This document shows positions 57,601 through 64,000 of a stretch of DNA of 64,000 nt, piece by piece. The DNA is from Microvelia longipes (lineage: Eukaryota; Arthropoda; Insecta; Hemiptera; Veliidae). Location: NCBI GenBank assembly GCA_018340805.1, contig JACMZG010001911.1:31575000-31638999 (forward strand). Direction: 5' to 3'. Numbering within the stretch: position 1 is the first letter of the stretch; each line of letters begins with the position of its first letter. The notes beneath the pieces were generated by a model, which made no database searches, had not been told where the DNA came from, and worked only from the letters and a program-made list of their open reading frames with translations. The position numbers and the translations under genes were made by a program.

Positions 57601-60600
57601 TCGACCATATCAAATATAAATACGTCACGGAAGTTACGTTTTGTTGCAGAACGTTTCTTTCAAAGCAATGCTATTGGTCACTTAAGGATCACAAAAAATA
57701 AATAATAGGATCCTTTGTTTCATTTTGTTTTGATATGAGCCAATATGTATTTTGTGACGTCACACTTTCGCGACGATTAACATAGTGCTCATGAAGAAGA
57801 TATACAGGGTGGTGCATTTCACCCTGCACTGGTGCATTTCACCAATACATCACTTTGATTAACTCAGCTTCGTATGGAGCTATCGCGATAAAATTCGTTA
57901 CAACCCCACTAAGTTGACAACTGGAAGTTTGAATACCCAATTATTATGTTGTTAATCGTCTGGTATGTATGGTCATCATATTACCAATATGTGATTTTTT
58001 ACAGTAACTTTAGATTATATTGGAGCAAACCTTTGCGTCATATTCTGAACATTTGATACTAATAAAATGAAATTCCGGTAATTTTTTTTTGTAATTTTCC
58101 CGGGGGTGGTACCCCCAAAATTTATTAGGGGACACGTCCAAAAAAACATTTTTTACTGGCGCAAAATCCGTTTGAGGTCAAAAGAAGTTGTTTGGAGCAA
58201 TAAAAAAAATTTTTGATTTTTTGGGGGCAACACCCCAAAATTTATAAGGGGGAGCAACAAAAAAAAAAAATTAATGGCTCAAAATCCGTTTCAGGTCAAT
58301 AGAATTTGTTTGGAGCAATAAAACAAATTTTTGATTTTTTTGGGGCAGCACCCCAAAATGTATAAGGAGGAGCCGACCAAAAAATTGTTTTATTAGCTCG
58401 AAATCCGTTTTAGGTCAAAAGAAGTTGTTTGGAGCAATAAAAAAAATTTGACTTTTTGGGGTCAGCACCCCCAAAATTTATATGGTGACAACCAAAACAT
58501 TTTTCGCCCTGAACCACTCTTGTTTACCCAAAACGGATTTTAAGCTCAAAAACAATTATTAAAATAGAACAAAAAATGACTAGAGACAATCTAGGGACGA
58601 TTTAAGGTACCTCTCTACCTACCTTGGATCTTCCTAGGTTGTTCCTAGCTTTTTCCTAGCCTTTTCCTAGAATTTAAGGTGCAAAGTTAGGAAAAGGCTA
58701 GGAGAAACCTAGGAGAGATCTCTTCCTAGCCCTAGGGACGGTTAAAAATGTTCTAAAATGGACACTAAAGCTAGGAAAAAGCTAGGAACAACCTACGAAG
58801 AACCTAGGAGAGATTTTTTTTGAAACTTTTGATCATTCTGAATACGGGCCTTAATAGACCAATTAAAGTAATGATAACATAACTGCTAATGTGATGGAAT
58901 TACTGCTAAACTTGCCTAAGACAGTTTCCGTAAGGTGCCATAACTGTTTTCACCCCTACTATAGTCTTCCTAGAGAAAGGCTAGATACTCCCCACCTCTC
59001 TTCAACCCCTATTGAAGAGGGGTTGGGGAGCATGCACTCTACAAACACAGTCCCCACATTAAATCACTTTATTCAACGCAGACAATTAAATATTTGTTTA
59101 GATTGAATATGTGTTCAGTTGAATTTGTGCTGTATATAATAATTAAACCCTATTTTAAATTCATTTTACTTAATTTAAGACAAGATTATGATGGGAAACC
59201 CTAGTCTGCCTTTCTTAAGTGGAGCCTTTCATATGCTTGCACGTGCTCAAAATTTTATTTAATCGTACAGATTCCAGTTTTCTTGCAATAGGTGGTCCCT
59301 GTAAGTGACCTGTAAGTGAACCACAGGGAACCACTTATAACAAGAAAACTGGAATTATTGCGATTTTCTAATATTTTGAGTGAGGGTATTAATATGCAGG
59401 GTTCCACTCTCGATAGGCAGACTATGCTTTTCCTTCATAATTTAAGGTATATTTTCAGAAAAAAATTGGTTTGAAGTAGTACAAAATGAGTCACATTATT
59501 TAGGCCTGACTTTTGGACTAAAATATTTATGTGAAATTTGTAATTATTATGAAAAGTCAAAAAGTGATGTCACCAATGTACATTTCTGGCTCCTAGTTAC
59601 CCAAGTAATGATAAGAGCTGTTGTTTCCTCCCTCTAAGTATTGGTCTCTTTGGCCTGATAGGTCTAACTCTACCTGTTGCTACATTGGAGTTTTCATTTA
59701 TTTTTACTTTCCTCTTTTATACCATAGGTATATATGAAAAGTAATGTGTTTGGGCTATATAATCCAGAGTTTCACCTGAAACCTCCGTTTTAGTTGTTTT
59801 TAAGACCTCCTAAGTAGTTTTACCAAATTTTCAGTGTGTAGCTTTGTGTTACTGTTATTATTGTAGTTCCCAATGCGTTTATGCTGCAGAGTTAAAACTT
59901 AGTTCCAAAATCAATTTTTAGATGTTGTTGTGCTATATGGAAAATATTGTTCTATGATGCCACGAACCATCATTATCTGCAATAATTCATAAAATACAGT
60001 CTAATAATCAGATCAATTTGAAATTCGCACCCATATAGTTCTACATAAGATCAAACTGCACCAAGTTTCATTTATTGTTGGCATTAGTTCAATTTGTATT
60101 AAATAATTTGTATAGTTATGAATATACAAGTTAGAACTTGTATATTTGTATAGAAAGTGATAACTATGACTGTGATTACCATCATTTCATCGCAGTTACT
60201 TTTAATTTTGAGTGTGGTTTAGGATGCAGAGTTAGCTGTAGAAAGTTATGAGAAAGCTATGAAGGGCAGTACGCAGAGTGCTACATTGTCTTGTAGATTA
60301 GCTAGATTATTAGTTAAATGCCATCAGTATGCTCAGGCCATCAAGTGTTATAGGGATTCAGGTAATTATATTATTAATTTAAAACATTTATTTATTTTCT
60401 GCTAGTGTGGTATATAAAATCTTGAGAAGGTGTTTATAAACTAAGGAGTTACTTAATTCTATTGTGGTAACCTATAACCTTGACATTAAAATTGTTGAAC
60501 TAAGAAATTTATAAATTACCATAATATAAACTACTTATTTTTAATAGCAACTAGTTATTAATCACTAACTATGCTAGTAATTAATGATTAATTAATTATC

Positions 60601-63600
60601 TGTTTTTCTTTTTAGCTTTATTTTTCTTGTATCTTTTAGCAATTTTCCTTTGGAAAAAATTGCTAATAGGATGTTTACGTGGCCTATTTGCCTGGCTTTG
60701 CCTCCCCACCCTATTACTACTACTACTACTGCTAATAGGATGGGCATCATGGCAGGAGTCGGACCTTAGACCATAACCATACTCTTTTACGTTTCAAATG
60801 TCCTTAGCAAAAAAATAAAATACGTTTTACAAAAACTATATATATCTATATATTCATATATATTTGTTTGTATATTAATTGCTTGGCAAATCTTATAATA
60901 AACACACTATCTTTCAAACTGAAAAATATTTTCAAATCAAACTTGGTAAAAAAATCAACCTTGGGAAGGACAAGAAGTCTTTTGAAAACCAGGTTGTTGT
61001 GACATCATTAACCGGGTTTGCTGAGTCTGCAAAATTTTCAAATTAATTGGCAATATCCAAGTATATTGTTTTTTGGACAAAGGTCCTTATTTATACAAAA
61101 CCTAAAATACGACCGGTAAACAACATATTTCAAGTGGGGAATCGTTTTTTATTTTTGGTGGCTCTGTGAGTGAAATAAAAATGGTCCGGAGTCCACACGA
61201 GCACTCTAAGCCAGGGTACCTGAGTTCAAATCCTGGTGAGGGCTGTCATTCTTTTATCGTTTTATTTACATTATATAAGTTTATACCTACAATTACTAAA
61301 ACTCAATTATCAAGCTCTACTGGTAACTCATTTTTTCTGAATTTTTCTAAGGAAATGCACTAAAACCTTTAAAAAAACACCAACTGACCATTAAATTAAT
61401 GCAAATAATGGAATGCACTGCCAGAGTCATAGTTTTGTATAACCAACAGGATAATGCGTTAAGAGGAGTGCTTGATAATTGAGTAACTGCTCGAGTTTTA
61501 AAGCATAAAGAAGTTCGTCTGACATGCGGACCACCGCACCAGAATTTGTATAACCTTTTGTAAGTTATAATTTCATTCTGTAGGTGAAGAAGGTTGCTTG
61601 GAGTTAGCAGAACTTTTATTAAAACTTGGACAAACAGACAAAGCCGAGAGTTCATTGGCTGGGGTGCCTTTGGCTAGGAAGGCTCTTATCTTAGCTAAGG
61701 TTTGTTTTTCTCCTTCTTACATCCTTGACTTGTTTTGCTTTGTAGTTTTAATAAAAGGGTTATTAGAGACAAAAAGCTAGAGGTGATTCTAGTCCTTATT
61801 CTTTATTTTTGACTAAGCTTTTGTGGAAACCTGGTTTTTGAACTGTTCAAAAATAACAATAAAGTTAAAAAAAATATTGATTAGAACTTTCCTCTGAATC
61901 GTTTGAATGTAGTCATTTGCTCCTTAACTATTTGTTTTATGCATATTCTTTTCTTGTGTTAAAGGAAATTGATCATCTTAACATCCTTATAATCTTTACT
62001 CCTTTTTTTACAAATTAATTGTACCTAGTATTAAAACCTTTCCTTGATACTGCTCTCTAGCATCTGGCTAATAAAGGATTAAAGTTTACCTCCGTTGCTA
62101 AGTTCTGATGTAGAATATTTGTCTTAGATTTAAACCCATATTTTTTAATGCTGGAGTGATAAGTTACTGAGTGTTATAGTTAATTATTACTGAGAAATGT
62201 AATTAATTTTTGCTCTGTAATTATTCTAAAATAAACTTTTTGTCCCTATACTAATATGGGTTTTAATATATGTTAAAATTATTTTTAAATATAAAATAAT
62301 AACATTTACAGTATAATTTCATTTTTAAAAATTAATTTTATTACTTAAAGAATATGTAAACAAATAATATCAGAAATACTTTTTAAGACTGAAATTTTTA
62401 AAAATAAATTTTTAATTCTTATGTTTCCATATTTTTTTTTCAGATCCAAGAGAAAGCAGGAGACATTGATAGAGCACTGACAACCCTTAAAACAACGTAT
62501 GAACAATATGGTAGAACTGATCCTGAACTTAGTTCTAAGCTTTGCCACCAAATAGCTGTTTATGCTACAGCCCTTAGGGATTTCCATAGAGCTATTGATT
62601 TCTATAAGAAAGCTCTTGCTTATAATCCTAACAACATCAATATACAGATTGCATTGGCCAAGTTATACCTCCAGGTACTTTTAACTAGAGACTTAATGGT
62701 CCTTTCTATGACATTAAATTGGAATTGATTTTTTAAATTTATTATTTAGATTAAGTATAATGGAGTTCACATCTGCTGATCAATGTAGGTGCTTTGTCCA
62801 AACTTATCTCTACTAATATAATTATATATATTATTATATTATATTAGGAATTAAACTAATAGACTTGGCAACACAAAAATTAGTGGCAAAGTAAATATAA
62901 ACATAAATAGAATGTATATGTAAAAAAAGAATGTATATAATTAAAGTTAAAAGAAATTTTTTATAAAAATGGAAAAAGTTAATAAAATGAATAGTGTACA
63001 AAAAAATAAATAGTGTGTTAAATATTAAGAAATTAAATCTAAGCATAGAGTTGAACTCAAATCACATAACTGGTAACTGGAACTAAGGCATTAGCCCATT
63101 TGTAACAAAAATTTTAAAAAAATGTAAAACTTTATTTCATAATGTTAAAAGTGTTACATTAAATGGTATAATAATATTTTTTTAATTTTAATAATAATCA
63201 ATACAAACAGTTACGTACAATTTATAATTTACAGAATTTACAAAAAGCATAAGTTACATTGATATAATTTTGTCATATAAGTACTGCAAAAAAGCCTCCA
63301 AGAAGATAATCTTGTATCAGAAATGTTCTGAGGTACTCGTTTCTAAAGATGTGACGTTATATGTTAAACATTAAATCATCATACATATGAGATATATTCT
63401 GCTTTCTATCTCTTAAACAACTCTATATTACCTGTAGTTTGATAGAATCTGCTTGGTTTTTGAGTCTGCTTGTATCTGAAACTTGATAAGATGGAAAAAA
63501 TGCAATTTTAATTTTTTTGTGTGTTTTATGTTTAATTCTTAAACAGTTATTTCTCTGGCTCTATAGAACCAATCTTAGTGGTTAGAAACTTGATTGTCAC

Positions 63601-64000
63601 GAACTTTAACTTTTTTGATAAAACTAACTGAAGCACCGTTATTGGGAAAAAACTGATTTTGGGGTCATTTTTTGGACACTAAAGGAGCTCAGTGACAAAA
63701 ATTCCTAGATCTGTAATAGCAGACCACCTGATTCCGTATCAGGGAGCCATAAAAAGTCAATCCAGAGTGTTAACTATTGGGGTTCAATGCTCAATTTGTT
63801 GCATCTGGCTCTTGGACTATAAAAAAAACTTTAATAGTTAAAATACTTAATGGCTTCATAAGTTACTTTGGCATTAATATCTTTTAAAATGCACTGACTT
63901 ATTGGTTACAGGTAAGCGATTGGTCGATGTGTGAAAGTGTCTGTTCAACACTTTTATCTAAAGATGGTGGTAATGAACCTGCTTTATTAATGCTGGCAGA
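39793..64000 (+). CDS. TTC21B: TTC21B/IFT139 (THM1) homologue, N-terminal 15 exons, runs off the window
   Basis: IFT139 is a tetratricopeptide-repeat subunit of the IFT-A complex, needed for retrograde transport in cilia; in insects it would act in ciliated sensory neurons and possibly sperm. Exons, all with matching phases: 39793-39999, 40777-41034, 41919-42140, 42439-42526, 44641-44924, 47715-47927, 49218-49290, 49683-49819, 51732-51897, 52842-53086, 54850-54990, 60223-60361, 61584-61699, 62444-62674 and 63912 onward. They give about 870 residues; vertebrate proteins have about 1,300. Diagnostic segments include CAKAVSRSCGRSPS (exon 5), LGDAYVAVQ (exon 11), LELAELLLKLGQTDKAESSL (exon 13) and AIDFYKKALAYNPNNINIQI (exon 14), each a TPR helix in family order. 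An in-frame stop lies just upstream of the chosen ATG, which makes the N terminus about 15 residues shorter than in human. Introns hold LINE, Harbinger-like and Penelope-like insertions, with no exon disrupted. Confidence 0.92.
41500..41810 (-). pseudogene. Decayed LINE C-terminus in TTC21B intron 2
   Basis: The minus strand reads DRQIISRIMKARSQLYKLNL, then CDRDDTEDNPHF. Up to a stop inside the presumed CxxC, this is the zinc-knuckle region at the C terminus of Jockey-like LINE polymerases (KARSGLLxLN..C..C...E...H). At about 41,130-41,165 an ATAGAATAGAATAC repeat may be its 3' tail. Confidence 0.5.
42566..42656. repeat. AT microsatellite with ACAC head
   Basis: CACACACACACATACATACA leads into more than 70 bases of (AT)n in TTC21B intron 4. 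Confidence 0.9.
43719..44217. mobile_element. 499-bp MITE with 50-55 bp near-perfect TIRs
   Basis: The left end CTTCGGTATACGGTGCACCC continues through TGTTATCAATACTATATATC to TTTTTAGTT and is mirrored with hardly any change at 44,163-44,217. The interior is AC-rich without coding sequence (repeats of AAAAACA.., TTCATAAAC). No clear target duplication is visible, so the true boundary may lie a few bases inside. It lies in TTC21B intron 4. Confidence 0.8.
45974..46759 (+). CDS. L1 ORF1p-like protein (Transposase_22 type) of the LINE insertion
   Basis: This 261-residue protein has the order of L1 ORF1p: a leucine/glutamine-rich coiled coil at about residues 45-95 (ALTDVINKLSLENQQLRTEV), an RRM-like domain starting NLMLYGMPCEEDNVEDKLKE and passing PPIKITLNSEEDVATVL, and a C-terminal domain with KYAIQRDLVASTRKKLSKI and ELIIEGQKLIW. 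ORF1p trimers bind RNA and act as nucleic acid chaperones during retrotransposition. The frame is intact with an ATG context and a TAA stop. No ORF2 follows within the element, so mobilisation would need another LINE's polymerase. Confidence 0.8.
   Translation: MTKNKSKTNNNLNAEACSVSINQEEFSKQVLEAFSKMLDMKKLATSAELIALTDVINKLSLENQQLRTEVNKVKFQLEMQGRMVEKLQNDQLNKNLMLYGMPCEEDNVEDKLKEIFNQTLKIENNIVIDKIDLPKISGPIKNTIPPIKITLNSEEDVATVLKNCHKLKTTKYAIQRDLVASTRKKLSKIVKIRKEIKKNVPTVKTSISRDELIIEGQKLIWIDGKGLYHVGKHMFTDGLKLLQEITKLDLNYVVQEIMMTE
46806..46945. repeat. TATG/TGTA microsatellite in the LINE 3' region
   Basis: About 140 bases of TGTATGTATGTG-type repeats. The apparent minus-strand frames of Thr-Tyr repeats are by-products. 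Confidence 0.85.
48690..48722. mobile_element. Decayed right end of the CCAAGGATGTTGAATAAAGG transposon (copy C)
   Basis: ATGCGCCATCCCCTTTATTC, then TAGATCATTG, corresponds to the right TIR of copies A and B. Upstream phrases AACACCAAACAAAAAGCACA and GAGGAGCAAACTTGA match the interior of copy A (about 7,728-7,775). The left end is not seen. Confidence 0.55.
50671..50945. mobile_element. 275-bp near-perfect palindrome, Penelope-like terminus
   Basis: The arms (about 50,671-50,805 and about 50,821-50,945) mirror AATAAAAGAGAAAGAAGTCT, CTCCACAAAAATATATTC, GCAAAGCGCTTTCAACCTAA and CATCAGTGCTAGCCGTTG; an inner hairpin ATCAGATATCAAAGATAGA folds on itself. The right arm has CTGATGATGACCTCTTGTTA then GGTTGAAAGCGC, the same CTGATGA-stem-GAAA layout as at 18 kb but unrelated flanks. 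In TTC21B intron 8. Confidence 0.65.
53104..53520 (+). repeat. Dispersed repeat with TTTATACCATAGATATATAGG head
   Basis: TTTTCCTCATTTATACCATAG, GGAAAAGTATTATGTTTG, TTTTTAAGGCCTCCTGAGTG, TGACTCAGCAAAATTT and ATAAGATTAACCTATGTGCC occur in the order found at about 59,700-60,120 and, in parts, at 6,318-6,560, 13,340-13,385, 22,108-22,250, 47,440-47,560 and 50,240-50,480. It is a middle-repetitive family of perhaps 400-450 bp; class unknown. Confidence 0.65.
54277..54737. mobile_element. Diverged foldback element of the TTTTGTACTACTTCAAACC family
   Basis: It has GACTAATTTTGTACTGTTTT, GTCTGCCTATCCAAATT, GTGTGCAAAACTTGATG, GAGTGTTCATTCGTCAAAAT and a final TTTTTTCAGGTCCAGCTCCT. Related order is seen at 24,418, and a short piece at about 35,035-35,110. 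In TTC21B intron 10. Confidence 0.55.
56432..57471. mobile_element. 1,040-bp nested DNA element with AGGCCCGTCTAC ends and TAC duplication
   Basis: The left TIR AGGCCCGTCTACAATCTTAA continues through GTTAAGTTAGGAAGAAT to GAAGAAGTGAAGAATTTTTC. The right TIR mirrors this and carries an extra internal copy of TCTTCACTTCTTCGATTCTT. TAC flanks both sides (56,429-56,431; 57,472-57,474). Like its host element it starts GGCCCGT and makes a 3-bp duplication, so the two may be related families. Confidence 0.8.
56965..57262. repeat. Three tandem copies of about 108 bp inside the nested element
   Basis: Units starting near 56,965, 57,074 and 57,182 share TTGTTATTGAGCTCTGCTCG, AATAAAATGTGTGTTGACGG, TAGAAAGAAAAGTAG and TTTATGTTATTTAAATTG. 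The third unit has more substitutions. Confidence 0.85.
58085..58500 (+). repeat. Tandem array, about four units of about 100-120 bp
   Basis: Each unit has GGCAGCACCCCAAAATKTAT-like sequence, CAAAATCCGTTTCAGGTCAA, AGAAGTTGTTTGGAGCAATA and a T-rich stretch. This is the tandemly amplified core of the dispersed family seen once at 4.5, 26.3 and 32.8 kb. It lies within the 3.8-kb Harbinger-like element, outside the nested one. Confidence 0.8.
59170..59500. mobile_element. Short foldback element of the same family
   Basis: The right end TTGAAGTAGTACAAAATGAG, ATAATTTAAGGTATATTTTC and GCAGACTATG is as at 28.5 kb. The left part has AGTCTGCCTTTCTTAAGTGG. The centre is a hairpin around CAGTTTTCTTGCAAT and its mirror. 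In TTC21B intron 11. Confidence 0.6.
61140..61560. repeat. tRNA-like segment joined to a relative of the 27.1-27.6 kb inverted-repeat element
   Basis: 61,142-61,245 ends CCAGGGTACCTGAGTTCAAA TCCTGG, with a pol III B-box-like core (GTTCAAATCC), but no full cloverleaf is apparent. It is followed by AAGGAAATGCACTAAAACCT, GTGCTTGATAATTGAGTAAC and CATGCGGACCACCGC, matching the 27-kb element. In TTC21B intron 12. Confidence 0.45.

Larger units (their letters stand above)
55029..58850. mobile_element. 3.8-kb Harbinger-like DNA element with TTA duplication and subterminal CCTAGG-rich arms
   Basis: The ends GGCCCGTATTC and GAATACGGGCC are inverted and flanked by TTA on each side (55,026-55,028 and 58,851-58,853), the 3-bp duplication used by PIF/Harbinger elements. 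Subterminal regions repeat TCTCCTAGGTTGTTCCTAGC many times on the left and its mirror on the right. The interior shows no DDE transposase or Myb-like protein. It holds a second nested element, a three-copy tandem repeat and a tandem array of the CCCCAAAATTTATAAGG family. In TTC21B intron 11. The Harbinger assignment is inference from ends and duplication. Confidence 0.75.

Noticed and set aside
61142..61245. Possible functional tRNA
   Set aside because: B-box-like GTTCAAATCC is present but the acceptor stem and anticodon arm do not pair convincingly; more likely a SINE-type fragment.
1..64000. A defence system, toxin locus or biosynthetic gene cluster
   Set aside because: The host genes are unrelated housekeeping or detoxification genes typical of an animal chromosome; nothing suggests a co-functioning cluster.

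Overview
This is an AT-rich, intron-rich eukaryotic window crowded with transposon debris. GT-AG introns, membrane-anchored UDP-glycosyltransferases (UGTs), a troponin-C-type EF-hand gene and LINE/SINE/MITE content point to an arthropod, most likely an insect (a beetle is possible, but that is only an impression). All exon coordinates below were joined by hand by checking splice sites and reading phase. They have not been confirmed by transcripts.

Layout. 1-8.5 kb holds the terminal exon of one UGT (apparently frameshifted) and a complete-looking five-exon UGT on the + strand. 8.5-11.5 kb is a cluster of palindromic or foldback DNA elements. 11.6-21.9 kb (- strand) holds an EF-hand gene of the troponin C family, with two tandem 132-bp copies of the exon coding for EF-hands 3-4; its introns contain Penelope-like palindromes, a minisatellite and a SINE fragment. 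21.9-30.2 kb is gene-poor and made of foldback elements, a tRNA-derived SINE with target-site duplications, a MITE, AT microsatellites and a dispersed low-complexity family. 30.2-32.0 kb (- strand) is an intronless UVSSA homologue (transcription-coupled repair). 34.1-39.6 kb (+) is a three-exon NATD1-like GNAT acetyltransferase; its second intron carries a DNA transposon with a nested LINE fragment and a roughly 60-bp minisatellite. 39.8-64 kb (+) holds the first 15 exons of a TTC21B/IFT139 homologue (intraflagellar transport complex A), which runs off the window. Its introns contain a LINE-like insertion that encodes only an L1-ORF1-type protein and is flanked by a perfect 59-bp duplication, a 3.8-kb Harbinger-like element with a second such element nested inside it, a MITE and a Penelope-like palindrome.

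The host genes do not form a functional system together: detoxification, muscle or calcium, DNA repair, acetylation and cilium genes simply lie next to each other. The most unusual material is in the mobile DNA (the ORF1-only LINE, palindromes with hammerhead-like cores, and a 3' tRNA half carrying CCA) and in the duplicated EF-hand exon.
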